NCBI GenBank assembly: GCA_003254905.1
Contig: QANU01052615.1
Span: 302,121-366,120 of the forward strand
From: Nissolia schottii
Lineage: Eukaryota > Streptophyta > Magnoliopsida > Fabales > Fabaceae
Reading direction: 5' to 3'
Length of the DNA stretch: 64,000 nt
The number at the start of each line of letters is the position of its first letter. Position 1 is the stretch's first letter. Positions 42,761 through 54,098 of the stretch are shown here, piece after piece. A model generated the notes under the pieces. It had not been told where the DNA came from and ran no database searches. It worked only from the letters and a program-made list of their open reading frames with translations. Both the position numbers and the translations under genes were made by a program.

Positions 42761-45700
42761 TTACAGAAAGCCCTTCTCTTTACAGCACTTTATTGCTCCA
42801 TCATACATTCCATTGATGCCATACTTAAACTTGAACCCAGTATCCAAGAGCTTTCTTGATGATAGACCAATGAACTTTTGATTATCATTTGTTTTCTCCC
42901 TTAAGTAATTACTGTAAAATAATTAAAATGTTAGTTAATTATTGGGTCTTTGTAAAGATGAATAACTAAAGAAATAATATAATAAATAAAAGAGTTTAAT
43001 TGTTATGTGCTAACATACAAATCATTTCACACACATAACTTTTAAAATAATAAACGTAAAAGTCAAACAAATTGACTAATGTGACCAAGTTTGATTAAAT
43101 GACCGTATAAAAATATATAGCAATTAAACTATAAATAAAATGAATAAAATATTAAACTTACTTTGGTAATGTTATGTGATACTCTGGGTACCTTTGCGAA
43201 ATTAATTCATAAATCTGAGAAAATGATATTTGGTCCGACGAACAAATGTACCTTCCATTAGCATTGGCAAATTCAAAAAGAAAAATAAGAGCATTAGTAG
43301 CATCATCTATGTGCACCATGTATGAGTTGATGAGATACTCATATTGACTATGGTCTCCTGAAGAAGCACAGATGAAATGTATAATTAGAAGTGAATTAAT
43401 TAATACTTCAAATATCAGAAACAGACGAAGAAGACAAGAGCATATTTTCCTTGCAGGCTTTTAAATTAGCAAAAAAAGAAGCTTGCAGAATAATGTCATG
43501 TATGCAAAACTATTTGCATATAGTATTTAATTTTGCTACATTTATTGTCAAGTGTAAAATAATACATTGTATCATATAGTATCATATCATTAAAAGTGTT
43601 TGATTTTTAACATAACAACCCGCGAAAGTCGCACTTACAATGACAATATATCAAGAAATACTTACACGGTACAAAAACAAATTTGGTAATTAGTTGCGGT
43701 TAATTTTGTAATTTGCGACGGTTTGAACCACCATTATTCGCATTAATGGCAGTATACCAAACCGTCACAATCCCAATATAACAGCATTTATTTAATATAG
43801 TGGCAGTTAAAACCGCCGCAATTTGCATGGGAAATGAAAATGAAAGTATTGTAATTACCGTGGTTTCAAACCGCCACAATTAACATGACAACCTTTTAAA
43901 AAAGTTGTGGAATGACAATACTTTTTTAGATGAGTACACTCCACCAAGCTCAAAGTTTGGGGAGGGGGCCGAGAGTATCACAAAGAATTACAATGGTATA
44001 AAACCGCATTTAATGCATGATCTAAGAATCTTAAATCTCTGGTTTTAATTAAAAAAACATATACAAAATAAGAAATCAATTGCACATGAAGTTGAGGAAA
44101 AACACCCAATTTCCAATTTTTGCATGAAGTGAGAGTTGAACCCAAGAATTTTCATTGAGGAGCCAATAGCTTTGTCACTAAGCTATCAACATGGTTGTGT
44201 GAAAAAAAAAACACAAATAAAATTTTTAATAGGCTTAAAATAACTTTAATAAAGTGTTATAAATAAAAAATTTATTTTGTTAATAAAAAATTGATAAATT
44301 AAATCATGCATAACCATGCAAGTATTTTTCAACATATTTTTCAACAAATTAATTACTCTGCACTGACATACACTACCATTCAATGAGGACTAAATAAACT
44401 GCCATACCATTGCATGTTTATGTAGCTATATATCCAACATGATGCAGTTGTTTCTTTGCTTTCTATTATATAATTGTATAAAATTACGTGCGGTATACCA
44501 TTAGCGTATAATAATTAATCTTGTATTTTAAATCACAATTCACTGAGAGAGGTTTTAACACACTACGATTTTGTAGGTTTTTAGTTATGGTCTCTGTTTT
44601 CTCTACATTTTTAATATAATAATTGATGTGTGAAATGATAATTGATACATAACAAAATTACGGAAAAATCTAAGAATTTCTCAAATATAATAAGATCATG
44701 AAGGTATAGGCTTTGATTTGAGTGAGTCCCAAAAAGAAATCATAGCCAGAGAGAAAGTGCAAATATTCCATACCTAAGATCATGGCAAGTGTTATGTACA
44801 CAGATGATGGCATGTTGGGACAAATAAATGGCCCAACCACCAAAGGAAGAACCAGGCTCACAACCTCCAATCCATTCTCTTCTCCAAACTCCAAAGCAAC
44901 CCTCTCACTCAACAATTTGGAGACCAAATATGTAGAACTCACGAGATTATTGCCACCACTTTTGCATATCTCAATGTCACTCCATGTATCTGTAAAAACA
45001 TATAAAATCATTCAATTTACTCTATTTAATATTTTAAGTTTTTAAACTTGACACCGTATTAGAGTCACTACAACTAAGATGTCTAGAATTTGATTATTGC
45101 GACTCCAATCCCAAAAATCATCCATGAGCTCTCGCACGAGGGATAATTTTGGGTGGATTAAATACTCTTTTTCTCCTAAAAAAATAAAGGTTTTTTACTA
45201 TTGATTTTTTTTTAATAAGGTCTTTCTCTATCTTACCGAGTTCTATAGGTGTTTGGTGGCATGCGAGTCATTATAATGATGATCTTTGTCTCTTTTCTAA
45301 GCAATAAAATTTGACCTAAACTTATCGAAAAAGAAAAACTCTCGCATGAGGAAGTGTGACAATACCTTCATCCAAGATATCTTGATAATTATTATTTTTA
45401 TTATTGTAAAAAATTGTGGTTGCACTAGAAGTGTAAACAACTCTCTTCACTGTCTTTGACTCAATGCTAGCCTTCAAGATTCCTAGTGTTCCTTCCACAG
45501 CTCTCTTTGTAACCTTCTCCTGAGGCTCTTGGCCATGGACATCCATTGGGTGTGCAAGGTGGAATACACCAATACACCCTTCAATGGCCTTGTCAAAGCT
45601 ACCCAATTCATCAAGTGAAGCATGGAAGATTTTGAGCCTATTTGATGCTTGTGGTAAGTTTGTGAGATAGCTTAGGTCTCTCTTGCTTTCTGAAATACAT

Positions 45701-48700
45701 GTGTTGGTTTTGAATTAGAAACTTGTACATGGAATTATGATGTGTTGTTTGCATGGTTATAGTTATGCTCTATAATGCTAATTATGCATCTAAAACTATT
45801 TTTTAATTAAATATATATATATATATATATAAATTTATTTCTCTCCTATTTCCCATTTTCGATAGTTGACCAATAATTTATGTTTCTGATTGAAACAATA
45901 GAATCTATGCAAACAAAAAGAGTTTTAGCAAACATACATAAGAAAGCTAAAATTATAGTGCAACATCAGAGATTAAAAATGAAAGATTTTGTTATTCTCA
46001 TTTCTCAAGCTACATATAATCATTTTTTTAATGTAATTGCAAAGCACAAATCATTGAAGTAAACCTTAAACACCAAATCATTAAATTAATTAATCATTCG
46101 ATCTTTGTCCTACACTTGCTCTAAATTATACATTATAACATTTGCTCTAAATTATACATTAACTTAAGCATTTGGAAGTCTCTTGTAAGTATATCCTCGT
46201 TCTCGTTACACACAATTATGTTAAAATGAGTGATGCTATGTGTACACCAAAAATTTCATCAATGTACAGCCACCAAAGTATTTTATACATCTTGGACCCC
46301 CTGATTTATTTCCCCCAAATCACTAACCCCTCACATTCTAAACAAATTTCCAAAATCTCAAATCCTCTCCCAAAATCTCGGATCATTTCCTAAATTACTA
46401 ACCCCTAACATTCACTCTTCCTCTCCTTAACCTTCCCAAACCCGAACCAATGAAATTTCTTTCTTCTTCTCCCAACATTCCGCACGCCACCCTCAACCCA
46501 GCCCTACCTGCAGACCACTGTCACGCTGCCCTTGACTCGCCCTCAACGATGGCTCTCCTACCTTAGGCACGAATCTCATGCCACTCTTAGCGCTCCCTGG
46601 TGTCATCCTCTCTGGTGAAACTCTCTTCAACAGTAGTCACGAAGAACAGTTTTAGTATAAAGTGTAGATGAGTTGGCTCATAAACAGTGTTTTAATTTGT
46701 TCAAGACCCTCATTTTAATTTGCTCATGATGGAAGTACATGTTTGTTCAAATTGAGTTGAGGGTTTGCTCATACAGGGTGTTAGAGTTGTTCAATCTCAA
46801 AAAAGTGTGTTTGTTCATAGTGAGTTATAGTGTTTAATAAGAATGAACAAACATGTTCATACACAACGAACAAACTCATATAATTGTGGTAAATAAACGT
46901 ATTTAACTATAGTGAACAAACCTACATAATAAGAATGAACACAAACCTACTTAATTAAAATGAACAAACCCCAATACAAATAATGAACAAACCTATTTAT
47001 ATAAAATGGACAAACCTAATTAATTGTATTAAATAAACCTACGTAACTGGAATGAACAAACACTTATTACTAAACTGAACAAATCCATTTAACTATAGTG
47101 AATAAACATACTTAACTGTAATGAACAAACCCCAATACAAATAATGAACAAACCTGTCCAAATAAAATGAACAAACTCATTTAACTATAGTGAACAAACC
47201 TACTTAACTAGAATAAACAAGCTGTAATAGAAATAATGAATAAACTTGTTCATATAAAACAAACAAACCCATTTAATTGTAGTGAACAAATCTAATTAAC
47301 TGGAATGAACAAACTCACATACAACGAATGAATAAACATGTCCATTGGTCATTGTTCAATGTATCATCCCTTGATCAAACTCAATACATGGGTTTGTTTA
47401 GAAACAACAGATAACGTGTTGAGTCCGCCATTCAAAGTTAGGAAGAGATGACATGCGGGAGAGACGACGTGAACGCACGTGATGAAGAACGTGAATGTCA
47501 TTTGGGGGCGGCGGTTGATGGAAGTGATGGAGGAGGAGAACATATTTGAGTGGTGTCGTTGATGGCGGTGTAACAGCATACAGGTGGCAGCATACGTGAA
47601 AATAATTGAGGGAGTGAGGCAGCACACGTGAAGCGGCGTGAAAATAAAGAGGAGGGAAAATGAGCTATTGGAGAGAGAAAAGAGAGAGAGATCGTGAGAA
47701 ATTGAAGAAACAAAGAACAAAATGAAATATAATTAATAGGAAAGAAAAATACAAATCCTTATATGTATAAAATATTTGTTAGTTGTATGGTAGTACCAAA
47801 TTTTAGTGTACACAGAGACTTTTTCTATTAAAATTCACCTCTCATCTATTATACTCATTCATTTATTTTAAAACTAGGTATTCCCCCCTTTTTTTTCTCG
47901 TTAANACCTACCCACCGAATAAACCCCACAAGCACCGAAAAAGCCTCAAAACTAGGTATTCCCCTGTTCTAGATTTCGGAGCTAAAAATTTCAGTCTCCA
48001 AATCTATTTTGCATAGATGCACTAATTTTTGAAAAAGTATTGTATGAGTATGTACCAAATTTGGGTACACCCGAGTACGACTCAGTACATATCCAATTTT
48101 TTTTAACAAAATAGAATTGGTATGGCTAGGTGTCATTGGGTACAGCTGGGTACAATGCGGGTACGTCAGATGACCAAAATTATGTCATTTTGAGGTTTTC
48201 TTTTAATCTTAAAAGGTTGACTTACTAATCAGACCTTAATAAAAAATGTAATATCCTAACTCTTCCTTTAATCCTCTACACCTCTTTCTTTAATCTACGT
48301 TCTCATCTCCTGCTCGACCTTATCATTGGCAATGCGAACTTGTCTCCAACGTCTTCGTTCTCCTTCTTCTTCAGAGTCTCATCCAGTGAAGACCACCATT
48401 TACGGCGACATGACCTTGTCTTTAGCAAGTTTCCGTTCCTCTTCTATCATTTTTTTTAGAAAGAATTGAAGAAATATGATTTTAATTTTTTTCTTGTGTT
48501 GTTAGTTTTGAATTAGATATTTACATTAGTTATCTTGTGAATTTTTTTATTATATATAATTTATTAAATTTACACACACATATATATTTGGCGTACCCGT
48601 ACCTACCCTATTTTTTAAAAAGTTCCGTACCTTATACCCGTATCCGTACTTAGTACCAGTGCAACATAGCTCCAAATTGTAGGTCAAATTAAGTGAGAAG

Positions 48701-49351
48701 TATCAAATTTTAGTCTAATTAATTACAGTATAACTTATGATTTCAGAGAATAAATATAAAAATTATTCTCATCTCTCAAGACACAATAATTCTCTCCTGT
48801 AAATAAAGAGACTTAACTGAATAATCAAAAGTTTCAATCTCCAATTTGTAGGTCAAATTTAGTAAGCATTAGGATTGAATTAGTCAAATTAATAGATGAA
48901 GAGTAGCTACCACTATATAAGTCATTAATCAATATTACAAGGAAAAAAGGGAAAAAGAAAAATCCCACATTGTCAAGTCAAAAGTTTCAAAACAATTTGA
49001 TCTCTAACCAACCATCTAACTCCAAATTTAAGGGCATACAAATATAATCTACATTTCTATGTACACAACAATTTCGTCACCTTTCCAACTTCTTACAAAA
49101 TAAATAAGAAAATCAGGAAACAAACACGGGGAAAGTGTACATGTCCTTAATTAATTTGTAGATAGCTATAGCTGATGAATTTAGTTAGCGAAAGATGAAG
49201 ATTATTATGCAAATTAAATGATACCTGAAGAAGGATGGGATCTAACGGTGGCATGAACAGAGTAACCATGTTCAAGAAGACTCTTAATCAGCCATGATGC
49301 TACATACCCTGTCCCTCCTGTTACACAAACTCTGCCTTTTTCCTCTTCCAT
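42761..49351 (-). CDS. NADPH-dependent reductase, vestitone reductase/DFR-like, five exons, 337 aa
   Basis: Exons (minus): 49351-49225, 45689-45366, 44989-44774, 43357-43162, 42911-42761; total 1014 nt in one frame with GT-AG introns. The protein begins [20 protein letters not shown], with the Rossmann TGGTGYVA motif for NADP(H). It has the family stretch [16 protein letters not shown], the SDR serine in VVYTSSAT, the catalytic Y-x3-K in STYLVSK, and ends [11 protein letters not shown]. Exon layout and sequence place it in the extended-SDR DFR/ANR/vestitone-reductase group, cytosolic enzymes reducing a flavonoid or isoflavonoid carbonyl. The exact substrate cannot be read from the sequence. 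No lesion is seen; introns 1 (3.5 kb) and 3 (1.4 kb) are swollen by TEs. Confidence 0.9.
42984..43131. mobile_element. Small MITE in intron 4 of the reductase gene
   Basis: agagtttaattgttatgtgc at the left is inverted at the right (tatagcaattaaact). A related sequence with the same ends (gcttaattgttatgcagtg ... aataacaattaaacact) lies at 61437-61630. No coding capacity. Confidence 0.5.
43655..43925. mobile_element. CACTA-like subterminal repeat block in intron 3
   Basis: Repeated inverted motifs of the type GCGACGGTTTGAACC, CAAACCGTCACAATC, AAAACCGCCGCAATTTGC and AAACCGCCACAATT. Resembles the arrays at 58200-60016. Ends unclear. Confidence 0.45.
44130..44215 (-). mobile_element. tRNA-like SINE piece in intron 3
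   Basis: On the minus strand TAGCTTAGTGACAAAG is followed about 35 nt later by TTGGGTTCAACTC, matching boxes A and B. No complete tRNA fold. Confidence 0.4.
46228..47822. mobile_element. TIR element with 23-bp minisatellite, member 4, in intron 1
   Basis: Ends are inverted: gctatgtgtacaccaaaaat (left) against ttttagtgtacacagagac (right). The core is a tandem array (separate entry), with GC-rich blocks on both sides and a GA-rich stretch near 47660-47700. Internal organisation parallels the element at 9160-10362. No transposase. Confidence 0.6.
46842..47345 (+). repeat. 23-bp tandem repeat (about 22 copies) with inverted copies upstream
   Basis: A unit of the type AATGAACAAACCTACTTAAC(TAG) repeats with a 23-nt period about 22 times. 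Variants recur in blocks (the accccaatacaaat variant occurs twice, followed each time by an acctrtttatataa-like variant), suggesting higher-order amplification. From about 46690 to 46830 the same core occurs about six times in the opposite orientation (TTTGTTCA / TTTGCTCA), giving a head-to-head layout. Confidence 0.85.
48005..48675. mobile_element. Possible DNA transposon with GGGTAC-type termini in intron 1
   Basis: The left part has repeated gggtac motifs (tttgggtacacccgagtacg, gggtacagctgggtacaatg). The right part has their complements (ggcgtacccgtacctaccc, atacccgtatccgtactt). Inverted arrays of this type are common at hAT-like element ends, but exact boundaries are not clear. Confidence 0.35.
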
Positions 49352-49403
49352 CTCTCTCTCTCTCTCTCACTCTACTTTCTGCCAATGTTTGTAAGAGAAT
49401 ATG

Positions 49404-49413
49404 TTTATATATA
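49404..49413 (-). promoter_or_regulatory. Likely TATA box of the reductase gene
   Basis: The minus strand reads tatatataaa about 55 bases upstream of the ATG at 49351, with a (GA)n stretch between them in the presumed 5' UTR (49352-49368). Confidence 0.5.
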
Positions 49414-49523
49414 GGTGCAAGTTAGAAATATCTTACACCATTAAATAAAAGAAATTTGTTACAAAACTCACCGTTATTTGAAAAAGCTTATATGTTTCAC
49501 ATTAATCCGCAGACGGTTAATAC

Positions 49524-49561
<38 letters not shown>

Positions 49562-49778
49562 AGAGACTAATTTTTATGTTTGGCAAATGTAAAAGAATTT
49601 TAGACTATAATTCAATCACGCATAATTACACGAGACTTTTTAATTAATAGGTATAAGAGCTAATCACTCGAGTTGTATTGATATGTAAATACATAATTGA
49701 ATGACATCATAAATTATACTGATAATGCATAAAAATTAATTCAATATATTTAAAATCAACGTAATAAATACTTCTTAG

Positions 49779-49823
<45 letters not shown>

Positions 49824-50775
49824 CGGTGTGGCTGAGTTGGTCAAGTTTTTGATAATAAGGATGTCTTTATATTGATATCTAATTTTTTTCTTTAGATTAA
49901 GCAAAAATAATCAACATAACAACTCGATGCAACAAGTTGCAGAACCCTATCTGTGTGTGTGTGTAAAGGAACATTTAATGCCATATTCCAGGGCGCTACA
50001 GGCCACACGCCCATACCAGCTATTTTAGCGACATTGTTAGGTGTTCAATGTTACTTCGGAAAGTATTCCCCAATTTGAGGTACTTCTTTAACAATATTTA
50101 ATGATATGATGTCATGTGTTTAAACATCACCTTTAATTAAAACAAATGTTTGACCAACGGAAATTCACCGCGCATTATTAAGTTTTTTTAAAAGAATGAT
50201 TCTCCTTTCAAAAAGTATAAGTCATTTATTTATGTTAGGTAAACAAAAAAAAGTTAAAGATATCTTCTGTTATTAATTTATGAGAGTCGAAAATATTTTC
50301 AAAAACTCTGAAAAATAATTATTTAGAGCTGATTTATGCTCTCTAAAATATAAAAAAACTAAATAATTATAAATTTAAATAGAAATCTAACTTTATCCAT
50401 TAAAATCTAGATTTTTTCTCATCAATCCTTTAATATGTATTTCTATTCTAGTCATTTTATATTTTAAGAACAAATTTATAATATATTTACCAAATACTGT
50501 TTTGTGACTTTTGCTTATTGATAGTCACTTTTATCATATTTTACCAAATAATATTACTATGACTTTTTAAGAACAGTTTTTCATGAGTTTGGAAAGCTCA
50601 GCAACTTTTAAAAAGCATCAGCTTTACCAAACCAACCCTCAATGTGATAGGTACCTTAGCTCCTTATTAAGAGGTCTTGAGATTTTTTTTGGTGCTACTA
50701 AAGTATCTTCTAACCCTTTTTATCTGGGAAAAAGACTAATCCTTTTGGGTGTAATCAAACTTGCCTCCCAACTGC
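49414..50775. other. Intergenic, with two (TA)n runs (49524-49557, 49780-49819)
   Basis: Upstream flank of the reductase gene. Apart from microsatellites and AT-rich sequence I see nothing assignable; a tRNA-like stretch (gtgtggctgagttggtcaag at 49827) lacks a complete fold. Confidence 0.5.
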
Positions 50776-50866
50776 AGTTTTTTTTTTTTCAAGAATCGAA
50801 CCTAAATTTTCTCCTGAAATCGCAGTGTGTCTCTACCACTACGCCAACAAGTTTGAGCCTTGGAAA
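50776..50866 (-). mobile_element. tRNA-derived SINE-like sequence
   Basis: On the minus strand GTTGGCGTAGTGGTAGAG (box A) is followed by GGTTCGATTCTTG (box B) about 40 nt downstream and then an A run of about 12. Box order, spacing and A-tail fit a tRNA-derived SINE; there is no paired acceptor stem for a true tRNA. Confidence 0.5.
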
Positions 50867-51954
50867 TGAAAAAAAAAAATTGAAAAAATTGTACTCCCTT
50901 TATGAGACCTTAATCAAGTTGGATCAAATTAATCCTATTCTTGATAATAGAATTTGGACGTCGAGGTTTAATTGAAATATATATATTTGTTTTTATTAAC
51001 ATATATATTAACAAGTCTGTCTCTAGATAGACTGGTGAGGGTAAGATATACGTCTAAAATTCATTAAAAGGGAGATACACGTCTAAAATTTACCAGAAAG
51101 ACGTGTGTCTAAATTTTTTCTATTAACTCTACTTAATAATAATGCCAATGTGAAAAAGTGGGATTAGAATCTATGCCTTAGCAAATCAGTGTCCTCACTA
51201 GCTGTCCATGACATGCACCATTTTGGTAAACTTAATTTTCTATCAATTTTTAGTTCTCAATATTATGAAATTCGAGATTTTAAATAAAATTGTAAAATAG
51301 TTTTAGTAAATTTGAGAATTTATTGATTTTATTAAAAATTTATTTAAGTTTGTACAAATTTACTAATAAAAAAAGTTGACTTAATTTGTATAATAAAATC
51401 ATAAATTTTTATCATAAAATTTTATAAGTTAGCTCAAGAATTTAACCGCAATAAAGATTCATGATTCATGATGCAACATGTCATGTAAAGTATTTTTTCT
51501 TAATTATAAAACGAATAAAAAATAAGAAAACAGCTCGGCACTACACAATTTTTTGTTTGTTAAGGGTCAACTACTAATTGAACATGTCTTTCGCACTACT
51601 TAGGCATAGAGTATTAGCAATTACTCTCTCTTTTGATTGTTTTTCTTTGCAAGCAAAGATTAGTTTGGGTAACCAGTTTATTTAAGTCGTTATGTGAAAG
51701 AAATTTTTAAAAAATAATTTATGAATAAATTATTTTGTATTTAGATTTGTAATAAAAGAAATATTTGTTTTGAGTGTTTTAAAAATGTGTTTTTTTTTAA
51801 TAGATATTTTTAATTTTCAAAAGGCACTAAAAATGACATTTTAAGAAGTACTAATAAGTTGTATAATCAAATGTAACAAAAACTTAAAATTTGACATTTT
51901 TCTTTCATTCAAAAAGTTAAAAAAGTCATAAGTTGTGTTATTAAAATAGGACAA
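50867..51954. other. Intergenic, AT-rich, nothing recognised
   Basis: A short duplicated phrase (acgtctaaaattcattaaaag / acgtctaaaatttaccag near 51050-51090) is the only structure seen. Confidence 0.5.
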
Positions 51955-52169
51955 ATTTGGTATAAGGTAATCTATCTAGATTATCGGTAATATTCCTTTT
52001 AAATTACCTGACAATTCACATTGACTTATTTAGTTAGACTAAAGTGTTGGTAATATGGACTACCCAAGTAATCCATATTGCCTTCGAAGTGGAAATAGGG
52101 ATTATACCCCTAAGGGTATCTATCTGGATTACCATCCCTCGGGTCATTATTGAACATTTATTTTGACAC

Positions 52170-52720
52170 AAATACCCTTAACCTTACTAACACAAACACC
52201 TATCTCCCTCTATGATCTTCTCTAACCACTGTTATCGTTGCCACCATAACCACCCACAACCACACCATCATTGACACCACCACCACCGTCGTCGCTACCC
52301 ATCACCACACACCATTACTGCCACCGCCACAACTACCACAACCACCAGTAGCTTCACTGCCATTGCCACCCACCTACCACTGTTGTTGCCCATTGCCACC
52401 ACCTGTTGCTGCTACAACCACCACCACCCATCATTTCCACAACCACTACCACCACTCACACCGTCGACCACCATCACCACCACATGTCACCATCCACCAC
52501 CACTTGTCAACATCCACACTGTCAGTCACTAGCCACCACCACCAGCACATACTATCATCGTTGTCACCGCCAACCATCATTACCACCACCATTGTCATCA
52601 CAACTACAACCACTACTTACCACTAATGTCATTGCCATTGCCATTGCCACCAATATTACCGCTGCCACCACCACAACCGTTGTCATTGCCTCTACCACCA
52701 CCATCACTACAACACACCAT
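52170..52720. repeat. (CCA)n-rich low-complexity block
   Basis: Imperfect CCA/CAC/ACC trinucleotides over about 550 bases. Open in several frames because stops are rare in this composition. Confidence 0.85.
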
Positions 52721-52726
52721 ATAATT

Positions 52727-52898
52727 TTTAGGGAATGGATACTTTCAAGTGGATTTTGTGCCATGTGTTGTCAAGTTTCATCTCTCACTATTAATTTTTT
52801 TTTGTTGCTTATGTCATGCATGAGGCCAGCTTAATGGTGGGAGATGAAACTTTACAACACATGACACAAAATCTACTTGAGATGATCAATTCCCTAAT
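52727..52898. mobile_element. Foldback MITE, about 65-bp arms
   Basis: The left arm (ttagggaatggatactttca ... gttgtcaagtttcatctctc) is matched by an inverted right arm (gggagatgaaactttacaac ... gatgatcaattccctaa) with few mismatches, around a loop of about 40 nt. Transcripts would form a long hairpin. Confidence 0.75.
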
Positions 52899-53185
52899 TT
52901 TTATTATTATGGTTATTTATTTATTTTATTATTGTTTAATTTAATTATTTTTATTATTATTTTAGTGATATTTATTTTTTATTTGGAGGGTATTATGGTA
53001 AAGTGTGTGTATTACTTGGTAACCTTTTGGATATACCAAACAGGGTAATGTAAATTTTCAGTTACATTACTTATGTATACCAAATACTGCAGTGTAATTA
53101 TTAATAATTTAAAAAGTGATAATCTTTTTGAAAAGTAATTCAGATTACTAGTAATCTTAGAATTTAATGTGTCAAACGCTACCTA

Positions 53186-53805
53186 AGAGATGTATTTGTA
53201 ATTGCTATTAGCTGGGCTGCACAAAATTCCATGCCAAATTCTTAGTTTCAATCTTATTATATGTAAACATCTGTCTCTGTCAAAAGCTTGAAGTGTTGGT
53301 AAAGACAATATTTAAATAATTTTATATATTAATGCGTCTCATCACATAAAATAATCATGGACAATACAATTGCTCACATATCTTGGAGATATTCATTTAA
53401 TTTATTTAGAAGAATGAATACGACAAGAATCGAATTTTCGATCACTAAGTCATAGAAGTTCCAATAGTATGTCAGTAATAATATTTCCCAAAATTTTAAG
53501 TTATTGATATAGAAGCTGATGATTTTATCTTTCATTTGAACAACCAGTACTGAAGGATTGGTTTTTAACTTATTAGAAGGAATATACAGGAGAACCAAAT
53601 TAATAACTCAAGCTTAGTATGCATTAAGGACCTAAAGATGCTTCCATTTTTACATCATATTGGTTAATGGTTCTCACTTGTTCTTAATGGTTTTGTGCCT
53701 TACTCGATATTCTTTGCGCTTCTGCATGTACGCCCAATCTAAAGTGTATTCATACTCTCCACTGTGACCGCTAGTTGATGTCGCAGAAGTGGGATTTATT
53801 ACATT
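53186..53805. other. Intergenic, nothing recognised
   Basis: AT-rich, no supported feature. Confidence 0.5.
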
Positions 53806-54098
53806 TATATTGCCCCCAAATGATTTATTTTCCATAATATGGTCCATGTAAAAAATTTACATTTGTACGGGGCCCTCAGATTTTTTGTTTTTTTTAAAAA
53901 GTCTGAATTTGTCACACCCTGTGGTGAATTCAGACTTTTTTTTTTCTTTTTTTTATAAATATCTGAATTCGCCACAGGGTGTGGCAAAATTCAGACTTTT
54001 TTTTAAAAAAAAAAGTCTGAATTCGCCACTGGGTGTGGCGAATTCAGACTCCGGCCCATACAATTGTAATTTTGTGTTTCAAGCCATATTTTGGTATA
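53806..54098. repeat. Foldback element made of three tandem hairpins
   Basis: Three palindromic units, each about 36 nt (53901-53935, 53961-53997, 54015-54050), have the form GTCTGAATTCGCCAC / loop / GTGGCGAATTCAGAC, separated by T- or A/T-rich spacers. Outside them, ccataatatgg...acatttgtacggggccc on the left is inverted on the right (ccggcccatacaattgtaat...gccatattttgg). The whole block is therefore also one large inverted repeat. Confidence 0.8.

Larger units (their letters stand above)
51955..53185. mobile_element. Probable DNA transposon with CCA-rich core
   Basis: The left edge tttggtataaggtaatct and the right edge (reverse complement ggtagcgtttgacac...agattactagtaatct) share the inverted gtttggta / ggtaatct-type motif common in plant non-autonomous elements. 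52170-52720 is a low-complexity (CCA/ACC)n-rich block that generates long His/Thr/Pro-rich ORFs. A separate foldback MITE is nested at 52727-52898. Confidence 0.4.

Noticed and set aside
49827-49870. tRNA-Leu-like start gtgtggctgagttggtcaag
   Set aside because: Only the D-arm-like part is present; the remainder does not fold as a tRNA.
50776-50866. True tRNA gene on the minus strand
   Set aside because: Boxes A and B are present, but no complementary acceptor stem or anticodon arm could be drawn, and an A-tail follows: SINE-like.
52363-52834. His/Thr/Pro-rich ORFs
   Set aside because: Generated by CCA-rich low-complexity DNA; open in several frames and on both strands.
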